A stretch of 5,189 nucleotides of DNA. Source: Actinomycetota bacterium (GTDB lineage: Bacteria > Actinomycetota > Actinomycetes > S36-B12 > UBA5976). Position numbers and translations under genes: made by a program. Below, in pieces: positions 1 to 5,189 of this stretch; positions within the stretch are counted from its first letter, which is position 1; every line of letters starts with the position of its first letter. Under the pieces are notes generated by a model that was not told the origin of the DNA, ran no database searches, and saw only the letters and a list, made by a program, of their open reading frames with translations. The stretch lies in the NCBI GenBank assembly GCA_947373075.1, contig CANBWF010000088.1:1-5189 (forward strand), read 5' to 3'.

Positions 1-831
1 CCGGTTTACAAGGTGTTGTGGCGTGAAGAATTCAATGGCAAAACACGACAGTGGCCAAATGAGAGCAACTGGGGTTATGACCTTGGCAACAATGGCGGTT
101 GGGGCAATAACGAGAACGAGTACTACACCATGTCGAATGCCAAGACCGATTGTGGCGCAGTGTCAAAAGTAGTGAACGGCAAGAAGAAGACTGTATGTAC
201 TGGAAATGGATCACTTGTTGTCACAGCTAATCGCATTCCACAAGACAGCATTGAAGCAGCTAGCTGTGCAAGTTGCACCTTTTTTAGTTCCCGAATAAAT
301 ACCCAAGGCAAGTTGGGCTTTAAATACGGACGCATGGAAGCGCGTATCCAAATGCCTAAGGGCGATGGCACTTGGCCAGCTTTCTGGTTGCTCGGTTCAA
401 ATATCACATCAGTTCCATGGCCTACTTGTGGTGAGATTGACATTGTTGAAGTTGGTAACGATGCATACACCTCAAACAGCACAATTCACGGGCCAGTCAG
501 TGGATTCATGGGCATCACCAATGGTGGTAAGCAGGCGGCTAAGCCGCTTTACAGTGGCTACCACACTTTCCGTGTGGACTGGTTACCAACAAAATTCGTT
601 TTCTACTTAGATAACGTGCCTTACTACACAATCACTAAAGCAGAGGCGACCGGATCTTCTTACAACGATAAATGGGTTTACGACCACGAGTTCTTCCTAA
701 TCCTTAACTTGGCAATGGGTGGCAATTACGTGGGTGGAACTCCTGATCCAAAAATTAGGTCGACTCAGATGAAGGTTGATTACATTCGCTACTACTCAAT
801 CAATGGTGTTGGAAAACTCATCCGTCATTAA
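1..831 (+). CDS. Glycoside hydrolase family 16 protein (laminarinase-like), 5' partial
   Basis: This is a probable endo-beta-1,3-glucanase or related beta-glucan hydrolase of family GH16. The frame is open from base 1, giving 276 visible codons. A GTG at 13 is not a credible start because it would cut into the first core strand (KVLWREEFNG), so the true start and any signal peptide lie upstream. Visible landmarks, by codon counted from base 1, are the Trp/Asn-rich EYYT region near 34-43, a YGRMEARI strand near 109-116, WPAFWLLG at 125-132, and the catalytic GEIDIVE at 144-150. In that motif E145 is the expected nucleophile, D147 the assisting residue and E150 the acid/base. A C-terminal strand VDYIRYYS follows. 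ExDxxE is the beta-bulge form seen in laminarinases. Five cysteines (codons 51, 66, 89, 92, 143) and a Cys-bounded insert absent from the next gene suggest a secreted protein. Family assignment is firm; substrate is inferred. Confidence 0.9.
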   Translation, partial: PVYKVLWREEFNGKTRQWPNESNWGYDLGNNGGWGNNENEYYTMSNAKTDCGAVSKVVNGKKKTVCTGNGSLVVTANRIPQDSIEAASCASCTFFSSRINTQGKLGFKYGRMEARIQMPKGDGTWPAFWLLGSNITSVPWPTCGEIDIVEVGNDAYTSNSTIHGPVSGFMGITNGGKQAAKPLYSGYHTFRVDWLPTKFVFYLDNVPYYTITKAEATGSSYNDKWVYDHEFFLILNLAMGGNYVGGTPDPKIRSTQMKVDYIRYYSINGVGKLIRH

Positions 832-854
832 GTAGCACCAATAACTTCTATCTC

Positions 855-864
855 GGGAAAAGAT
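855..864 (+). promoter_or_regulatory. Weak ribosome binding site for the second GH16 gene
   Basis: A purine-rich GGGAAAAG (855-862) ends two bases before the TTG at 865, with its GGGA core six bases from the start. It is a mediocre Shine-Dalgarno match. It supports the TTG choice, helped by possible coupling to the stop of the preceding gene at 829-831. Confidence 0.35.
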
Positions 865-1677
865 TTGGGAACATTTAATTCGCCAGTACTTGATGAAACT
901 CGTTACCAACTGCAGTGGAGCCAAGAATTTGATGGCCCAGCAGGGGCAGCGCCAGATACTGAGTCCACTTGGACTTACGACCTAGGTGCTGGCTCAGACG
1001 GTTGGGGCAATCAAGAGCACGAGTATTACACCGATAGCAATGCGCGCTGTGATGGTGCAAGCAATTTGGTAATTACTGCCAAGCGACTTTTAAGTGACGA
1101 CCCAATTGCACAGGCAGATTCACGTATCGAGTTCTATAGTTCGCGCCTGCATACCAACAAAAAAGTTGGGTTCAAATTCGGCCGGATTGAAGCTCGAATC
1201 AAAATGCCAAAAGGGCAGGGAAGCTGGCCAGCATTTTGGATGCTTGGCGAAAAAATTGGCGAGATTGTCTGGCCTGACTGCGGTGAAATCGACGTAGTTG
1301 AAGTTGGCGACATCAAGAATGAACTGGTTGCAAGTTTGCATGGTCCGGGCTACTGCGGCGCTGATCCATTAACTAATCGGGTTGAAGTTCAAGATGATCT
1401 AAACGACAACTTTCACACCTACGCCATTGACTGGCTGCCTGGTTCCGTTGAATGGTTCTTTGATGGCGTATCAATTTCAAAGAAGACTGCTGACGATGCA
1501 AGCGCAGTAAACAGCGAATGGGTTTTTGATCAGGCGTACTTTATTTTAATAAATCTGGCAATGGGCGGAGTATTTGTTCCTGGCGGAATAGACCCAGAAC
1601 TTGCGCAAGCACAATTCACCATTGACTACATCCGCCATTATTCAATTGACGGTGTTGGCGAAGCAATAAAACACTAG
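865..1677 (+). CDS. Glycoside hydrolase family 16 protein (laminarinase-like), TTG start
   Basis: This is a second GH16 beta-glucanase-like protein of 270 residues, a diverged tandem paralogue of the gene before it (about half identical by eye). The core is complete: WSQEFDG at 18-24, WGNQEHEYYT at 47-56, FGRIEARI at 105-112, WPAFWMLG at 121-128, catalytic GEIDVVE at 140-146 (E141, D143, E146), LHGPGYCG at 158-165, INLAMGG at 229-235 and a closing IDYIRHYS. It is in the same frame as the upstream gene, 33 bp past its TAA. No ATG lies near the beginning; TTG at 865 is the only usual start codon that keeps the whole domain. The N terminus (MGTFNSPVLDE) is polar, with no signal peptide, so as annotated the protein would be cytoplasmic. 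It may instead be the remnant of a two-domain protein or be translated by coupling. Family is certain; start, export and substrate are not. Confidence 0.85.
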   Translation: MGTFNSPVLDETRYQLQWSQEFDGPAGAAPDTESTWTYDLGAGSDGWGNQEHEYYTDSNARCDGASNLVITAKRLLSDDPIAQADSRIEFYSSRLHTNKKVGFKFGRIEARIKMPKGQGSWPAFWMLGEKIGEIVWPDCGEIDVVEVGDIKNELVASLHGPGYCGADPLTNRVEVQDDLNDNFHTYAIDWLPGSVEWFFDGVSISKKTADDASAVNSEWVFDQAYFILINLAMGGVFVPGGIDPELAQAQFTIDYIRHYSIDGVGEAIKH

Positions 1678-1696
1678 CCTTACAAGTTAATTTCAG

Positions 1697-1718
1697 CCAA
1701 AAGTCTGGTTTGGAAACC
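1697..1718. other. Short overlapping inverted repeats after the GH16 genes
   Basis: CCAAA (1697-1701) can pair with TTTGG (1709-1713) around a 7-base loop. An alternative overlapping palindrome is GGTTT/AAACC (1707-1711 and 1714-1718). The stems are only 4-5 bp, and no T-run follows, so this is not a convincing intrinsic terminator. It could be chance or a small protein-binding palindrome. Confidence 0.2.
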
Positions 1719-1746
1719 GACTAACTGTCCGCTCGACAAGTAACAT
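1717..1746 (+). promoter_or_regulatory. Candidate promoter for the fhaA operon
   Basis: TAACAT at 1741-1746 fits the TANNNT form of actinobacterial -10 boxes. With an 18-base spacer the -35 position would be CCGACT (1717-1722), which shares only GAC with TTGACA. Transcription would begin near 1753, leaving a leader of about 30 bases. This is the only gap before the signalling operon, so a promoter is expected here, but the match is weak. Confidence 0.3.
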
Positions 1747-1770
1747 GGGAGTGTACAAAATAGTCGACAA
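1733..1770 (+). repeat. Two direct copies of TCGACAA 31 bp apart
   Basis: TCGACAA occurs at 1733-1739 and 1764-1770, a 31 bp period close to three helical turns. The copies flank the candidate -10 box and the predicted transcription start. The second copy lies within the palindrome GTCGAC. Such an arrangement could be an operator for a regulator, but seven bases is short enough to be chance. Confidence 0.3.
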
Positions 1771-1772
1771 CT

Positions 1773-1778
1773 AGGGGG
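1773..1778 (+). promoter_or_regulatory. Strong ribosome binding site for fhaA
   Basis: AGGGGG sits six bases upstream of the ATG at 1785. It is a strong Shine-Dalgarno sequence, clearly better than any other in the window. It fixes the fhaA start and suggests that this gene is the independently translated head of the operon. Confidence 0.8.
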
Positions 1779-1784
1779 CAAGAA

Positions 1785-2489
1785 ATGGGTTTACTTGACT
1801 CACTTGAAGCGCGCCTCGACAAACTAGTCAACGGCTCATTCTCTAAGGCATTCAAAGCTGGAATCGAGCCAACTGAATTAGGCGCAGTCCTTCAGCAAGA
1901 ACTAGATTCCAAAGCTAAAGATGTAGATGGCAAGTTACTCGTGCCAAACATTTTTGTTGTTGACCTTGGTACTGATGATTACACCCGACTTCAGTCTTAC
2001 CTGATACCGCTTGGCGCAGAACTTGCAAAGCTGGCGCAAGATTACGCAGACGAACAGCGCTACACCGCTACTTCATACATGAGCGTCGCATTTCAACACG
2101 ACCCACAACTGGGCACTGGAATTTTCCGAATTAACAGTGCCAGCGGGGTAGTAGCCGAACCAGCTGTCGCGGTTGCTGCGCCGGCCATGCCGGTCGAAAT
2201 GATCGTTGACTCAAACCCACCGCACTTAACAAGTGTTTCTGGCGAAAAATTCTTCATTACTCAATCAGTAACCAAGATTGGTCGTGGAGACCAAGCAGAA
2301 ATTCAGATTGAGGATTCAGGTATTAGTCGACTGCATTGCGCAATCATTCTGGGCGCAGAGACCACAATCCGTGACTTAGGTTCGACCAATGGAACTATGG
2401 TCGACGGTCGCACAATAAGCGAAACCGTAATTCTTGATGGCTCAATTATAAAAATTGGTAGTACAACTCTGACCTACTCGAGCAGATAA
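1785..2489 (+). CDS. fhaA: FhaA: DUF3662 and FHA domain phosphothreonine-binding protein
   Basis: This is a cytoplasmic adaptor of 234 residues that reads threonine-phosphorylated partners of the PknA/PknB pathway. In mycobacteria FhaA binds the phosphorylated pseudokinase region of MviN (lipid II flippase) and helps control peptidoglycan synthesis. The N-terminal DUF3662 domain spans about 1-117 (MGLLDSLEARLDKLVNG, then LLVPNIFVVDLG). A short Ala/Val/Pro linker covers about 118-148. The C-terminal FHA domain covers about 150-231, with the phosphopeptide-binding residues G166-R167, S181, H184 and N202-G203 in DLGSTNGT. The M. tuberculosis protein is about 527 residues, mostly because of a long Gly/Tyr/Gln-rich linker that is almost absent here. 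The ATG follows a strong AGGGGG site. It is the first gene of a co-directional operon, three bases before fhaB. Domain order and context make the identification secure; the binding partner is inferred. Confidence 0.95.
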   Translation: MGLLDSLEARLDKLVNGSFSKAFKAGIEPTELGAVLQQELDSKAKDVDGKLLVPNIFVVDLGTDDYTRLQSYLIPLGAELAKLAQDYADEQRYTATSYMSVAFQHDPQLGTGIFRINSASGVVAEPAVAVAAPAMPVEMIVDSNPPHLTSVSGEKFFITQSVTKIGRGDQAEIQIEDSGISRLHCAIILGAETTIRDLGSTNGTMVDGRTISETVILDGSIIKIGSTTLTYSSR

Positions 2490-2492
2490 ATA

Positions 2493-2963
2493 ATGTCTGA
2501 ACTCGTTGTTAGTTTCCTGCGCATTGCATTTTTGCTAACGCTTTGGTGGTTTGTTTGGCGGGTAGTAGTTATTGTGCGCAGCGACTTGCAAGCTCCTCGC
2601 GATGCAAAGCCACTCACACCAGCGCGCACAATCCGGCTACCTAACCCGCGTCCAGCATTGCGTACTCGCAAAACTGCAACAAGCATCATCATTACCGAGG
2701 GCCCGCTTACTGGGACAGTTGTTCCGCTGGGAACTTCCCCTATCTTGATTGGCCGAGCCGCGGATGCAACTATCGTGCTAGACGATGACTTTGTTAGTAA
2801 CCAGCACACGCGCTTAGTTCCACGAGATAGCCACTGGATTGTTGAAGACCTTGGCTCAACAAATGGGACGTGGATTGATAAGGAAAAAGTTACGACTCCT
2901 ACTGTTCTAGCACCGGGGGCAAAACTGCGGATAGGGCGAACCAGTTTGGAACTTAGCTCATGA
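2493..2963 (+). CDS. fhaB: FhaB (FipA-like): membrane-anchored FHA domain protein
   Basis: This is a phosphothreonine-binding protein of 156 residues, nearly the same length as the mycobacterial homologue FhaB/FipA, which links FtsZ and FtsQ during division and is a PknA substrate. One N-terminal transmembrane helix covers about 5-28 (LRIAFLLTLWWFVWRVVVIV). A basic, proline-containing linker of about 29-62 follows, placing the FHA domain in the cytoplasm. The FHA domain runs about 64-154, with G87-R88, S102, H105 and N124-G125 of DLGSTNGTW as the conserved phosphopeptide-binding residues. The start is three bases after the fhaA stop and has no clear Shine-Dalgarno sequence, so translational coupling to fhaA is likely. 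Its stop overlaps the start of the phosphatase gene (ATGA). The FHA assignment is certain; a divisome role is inferred from the family and the neighbours. Confidence 0.94.
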   Translation: MSELVVSFLRIAFLLTLWWFVWRVVVIVRSDLQAPRDAKPLTPARTIRLPNPRPALRTRKTATSIIITEGPLTGTVVPLGTSPILIGRAADATIVLDDDFVSNQHTRLVPRDSHWIVEDLGSTNGTWIDKEKVTTPTVLAPGAKLRIGRTSLELSS

Positions 2964-4165
2964 GTGAGCTGTCTCTGCGATTTGTTGGGCGATCAGAAAT
3001 TGGCCATGTTCGAAAGAACAACGAAGATAGCGGTTACGCATCCACTGATTTACTTGTAGTGGCCGACGGGATGGGCGGTCATTCAGCTGGAGAACTCGCA
3101 AGTGCCGCAACAGTTGCTGCTGTAGTTGCTGCGTGTGAAAGCTCTACGCAAGTCGATGAGTTACTACCTTTGCTATCCGATGCAGTTATCACTTCAGGCG
3201 AATACATCGCAGATGTTGTTTCTGGTAATCGCGAACTAACTGGCATGGGCACCACACTTACCGCAATTGCAATGCGTGAAGATCGAATTGCGATGGCACA
3301 TGTTGGCGACTCACGCGCGTATCTAATGCGCGATGGTGAGTTAGTACAGATAACGAAAGACCATACCTACGTACAAAGTTTGGTTGATTCAGGCGAAATC
3401 ACCTCAGCTGAAGCTGCAGTGCACCCGCGTCGCAACTTGTTAATGCGAGCTATCGATGGAATACACGCCGTTGAAGTTGACCTTTCGGTTCGCGAAGCAC
3501 ATCTAGGTGATCGCTTCCTATTGTGTAGCGATGGTTTGTGCGGTGTTATCAGTGATGAAGCAATCGCAAACGCAATGCAACTCAGTGATCCAACCCAGAG
3601 CGTTACTGAATTAATCGACCAGGTTCTCTCAGCCGGTGCCCCCGATAATGTCACGGTAATTGTTGCCGATGTTATTAATACTGGAACGTATGTCGATCCA
3701 GTATTAATTGGCGCTGCCATTGAAAATGAGACCCAAGAGCGGTTACCCGATATTGAATTCCCAGAAGAATTGCCAACTGAGTTTGTAGCCGAATTGCCAC
3801 TTATCCAAACGGGTAAAGGCAAACGAAATTGGATCAAACCAGTCATTGCTACTTTGCTAGGCATTGCGATTACTATTTCGGTCAGCACATGGTGGCTGGC
3901 AAATCAGTGGTACTTAGCCGAATACAAACCAACACATGTAGTCGCGGTCTACCAAGGAATTCCAACAGGTGGATTCTCGAGACTCATTGACGTTTCAGAT
4001 ATTCCAATCAGCTCACTACCAGCATTCGAACAACAGCAACTTGGGAACACTATCGACGCGGTTACCTATGAAGAAGCCACGGCTAGCTTAAATAGATTGA
4101 AAACGCGCGCTGCTTTGTGCCAGCAAGTTCCAGCACCGCAAGGCTGTGGGGCCTTAATCCAATGA
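2960..4165 (+). CDS. pstP: PstP-type PP2C serine/threonine phosphatase, membrane-anchored
   Basis: This metal-dependent phosphatase of 401 residues should remove phosphates from kinases PknA/PknB and their cell-wall and division substrates. The catalytic PP2C domain is about 7-240. Metal-site and catalytic motifs are RKNNED (18-23), DGMGGH (36-41), GMGTT (95-99), HVGDSR (114-119), the flap TKDHT (132-136), SDGL with D191, and APDNVT with D229. These line up with the metal ligands of mycobacterial PstP. An acidic, proline-containing juxtamembrane stretch (about 255-281) precedes a single helix at about 293-315 and an outer domain at about 316-401 with cysteines 387 and 396. M. tuberculosis PstP is about 514 residues, so this one is compact. 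In the SDGL motif the usual following Asp is Gly195. The start overlaps the fhaB stop by four bases, with GGA nine bases upstream; the stop overlaps rodA likewise. Confidence 0.95.
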   Translation: MSELSLRFVGRSEIGHVRKNNEDSGYASTDLLVVADGMGGHSAGELASAATVAAVVAACESSTQVDELLPLLSDAVITSGEYIADVVSGNRELTGMGTTLTAIAMREDRIAMAHVGDSRAYLMRDGELVQITKDHTYVQSLVDSGEITSAEAAVHPRRNLLMRAIDGIHAVEVDLSVREAHLGDRFLLCSDGLCGVISDEAIANAMQLSDPTQSVTELIDQVLSAGAPDNVTVIVADVINTGTYVDPVLIGAAIENETQERLPDIEFPEELPTEFVAELPLIQTGKGKRNWIKPVIATLLGIAITISVSTWWLANQWYLAEYKPTHVVAVYQGIPTGGFSRLIDVSDIPISSLPAFEQQQLGNTIDAVTYEEATASLNRLKTRAALCQQVPAPQGCGALIQ

Positions 4166-5189
4166 CCGATTTAATTCGGCTACGCAAAATTTCAACGAGG
4201 CGTTCCGCTGAAGGTTCTGCTTTAGCGCTGGCTTGGCTAGTTGGCTTGTTTGCCTGGGTATTAGTTGATTTGTCCACTGGCAATGATTTGAAATCTGGAT
4301 TGGTTCCTCTAGGTTGTGTAGGCGCACTTTTACTTCTCGCACATATTGTTGTGCGCTGGCAAGCACCATACGCTGACCCAGTAATTTTGCCTGCGGTAGC
4401 AATGCTCAACTTTCTGGGCCTTGCAATGATTCACCGTCTAGATGTTTCTAACCAAAAGTTAGCTGACATAAGGGGTGTCGCTGCGCCGACTCCGGATGTC
4501 TATCTACAGATAACTTGGCTTGCTGTTGGCTTACTACTTTTCTGCGCTGTCCTTTTCATAATTACAGATCATCGCAGACTGCAACGACTAACTTTCACCT
4601 GTGGCGTGACCGGAATTCTGATGCTGTTCTTACCGTTAATTCCAGGGCTTGGCGTTGAGATAAATGGGGCAAGGCTTTGGATTAATCTGGCAGGATTTAC
4701 GATTCAACCTGGCGAAATTGCAAAAATTCTTTTGACTATTTTCTTCGCCGGTTTTCTCGTTACTCGAAGGCATTCGCTAGCCCTTATCAACCGCAAAGTT
4801 TTAGGTATCGGTTTTCCGCGAGCTAAAGATGTTGGCCCACTGATTATTGTTTGGGCAGCAGCACTACTTGTTCTAATTCTTGAACGCGACTTAGGAACCT
4901 CACTTCTTATCTTTGGTCTATTCATCGTCATGCTCTATGTGGCAACAGGCCGACGCGGTTGGGTAATTCTTGGTGGTCTCTTATTGACTGGAAGTAGCTT
5001 CTTAGCGTTCAAAGCTTTTGGTCACGTTCGAATTCGATTTAGTGTTTGGCTTGATCCGTTTAGCCAAGCAACTGATAACGGTTATCAGATTGTGCAATCA
5101 CTTTATGGATTTGCCAATGGTGGAGTATTCGGAACTGGGTGGGGTCGCGGTTACCCGCAACTAGTTCCATTTGCTAAAACAGATTTCAT
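4162..5189 (+). CDS. rodA: RodA/FtsW-family peptidoglycan glycosyltransferase (SEDS), 3' partial
   Basis: This is a multi-pass membrane enzyme that polymerises lipid II into glycan strands, normally with a class B penicillin-binding protein. Visible are 342 residues, running off the right edge. The basic N terminus (about 1-16) precedes a series of hydrophobic helices (about 20-38, 47-64, 74-91, 114-134, 145-160, 181-200, 225-240, 247-261, 267-284). Family motifs are ARLWINLAGFTIQPGE (170-185), ERDLGTSLLIFG (241-252), LDPF then GYQIVQSLYGFANGG (307-321), and TDF at the edge. Asp341 of TDF appears to match the Asp essential in characterised SEDS enzymes (E. coli RodA D262 by my alignment from memory). 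The ATG overlaps the pstP stop (ATGA), with GGGG ten bases upstream. This position after pstP is that of actinobacterial rodA rather than ftsW, and pbpA would be expected next. The family is certain; the RodA subtype rests on context. Confidence 0.93.
   Translation, partial: MTDLIRLRKISTRRSAEGSALALAWLVGLFAWVLVDLSTGNDLKSGLVPLGCVGALLLLAHIVVRWQAPYADPVILPAVAMLNFLGLAMIHRLDVSNQKLADIRGVAAPTPDVYLQITWLAVGLLLFCAVLFIITDHRRLQRLTFTCGVTGILMLFLPLIPGLGVEINGARLWINLAGFTIQPGEIAKILLTIFFAGFLVTRRHSLALINRKVLGIGFPRAKDVGPLIIVWAAALLVLILERDLGTSLLIFGLFIVMLYVATGRRGWVILGGLLLTGSSFLAFKAFGHVRIRFSVWLDPFSQATDNGYQIVQSLYGFANGGVFGTGWGRGYPQLVPFAKTDF

Noticed and set aside
13..15. GTG as the start of the first GH16 gene
   Set aside because: The frame is open to base 1, and starting here would remove part of the first core strand. 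There is no properly spaced ribosome binding site, so the gene is treated as cut by the window edge.
123..482. 119-codon open frame on the minus strand within the first GH16 gene
   Set aside because: It lies wholly antisense to a clear GH16 domain and shows no recognisable motif or ribosome binding site.
829..831. Fresh nonsense mutation splitting one double-GH16 protein
   Set aside because: The stop falls at exactly the homologous position of the second copy's natural stop, so an ancestral gene end is the simpler explanation. It is kept only as an alternative in the findings.
1697..1718. Rho-independent terminator after the GH16 genes
   Set aside because: The stems are only 4-5 bp and there is no following run of T.
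1678..1784. tRNA or small RNA gene in the intergenic gap
   Set aside because: No cloverleaf arms or T-loop consensus can be seen, and the gap is largely explained by leader and ribosome binding site sequence.
2474..2809. 111-codon minus-strand open frame opposite fhaB
   Set aside because: It is opposite a membrane helix and FHA domain that are clearly coding, and its composition is not protein-like.
3367..3888. 173-codon open frame on the minus strand within pstP
   Set aside because: It is Ser/Thr-rich and without domain features, fully opposite conserved PP2C coding sequence; it is most likely a shadow of pstP codon use.
4083..4409. Minus-strand open frames across the pstP/rodA junction
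   Set aside because: Both overlap the coding ends of two conserved genes in an operon and have no supporting motif.

Overview
The window looks like chromosomal DNA of a low-to-mid GC actinobacterium. A spot count of one line gives about 47% GC, and no full composition was computed. The main evidence is gene order: a DUF3662-FHA protein (FhaA), a membrane-anchored FHA protein (FhaB), a PP2C Ser/Thr phosphatase (PstP) and a RodA/FtsW glycan polymerase, all on the + strand. This is the first half of the conserved actinobacterial cell-wall and division signalling cluster fhaA-fhaB-pstP-rodA-pbpA-pknA-pknB. The modest GC, compact proteins and overlapping genes would suit a streamlined aquatic actinobacterium (Nanopelagicales/acI-like), but that placement is an inference.

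Bases 1-1677 hold two tandem glycoside hydrolase family 16 genes, most like laminarinase/endo-beta-1,3-glucanases. The first is cut by the window's left edge. The second follows 33 bp after the first one's stop, in the same reading frame. It has no ATG near its beginning, and its only good start is TTG at 865. Both copies keep the ExDxxE catalytic motif and both end at the homologous residue (His-stop), which points to an old gene duplication. The second copy shows no signal peptide.

Bases 1678-1784 are the only real intergenic gap. It carries a strong ribosome binding site for fhaA, a weak candidate promoter, and two copies of TCGACAA 31 bp apart. No convincing terminator is visible.

Bases 1785-5189 are a tightly packed operon: fhaA and fhaB are 3 bp apart, and fhaB/pstP and pstP/rodA each overlap by 4 bp (ATGA). 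In characterised relatives, kinases PknA/PknB phosphorylate cell-wall and division proteins, FHA proteins read the phosphothreonines, PstP reverses the marks, and RodA polymerises peptidoglycan glycan strands with a partner penicillin-binding protein. The kinases and PBP would be expected just beyond the right edge. Compared with mycobacterial homologues, FhaA has lost almost all of its long linker and PstP has a short outer domain.

I see no RNA gene, CRISPR array, insertion sequence or wholly new system. The most unusual item is the in-frame, ATG-less GH16 tandem directly upstream of the signalling operon.
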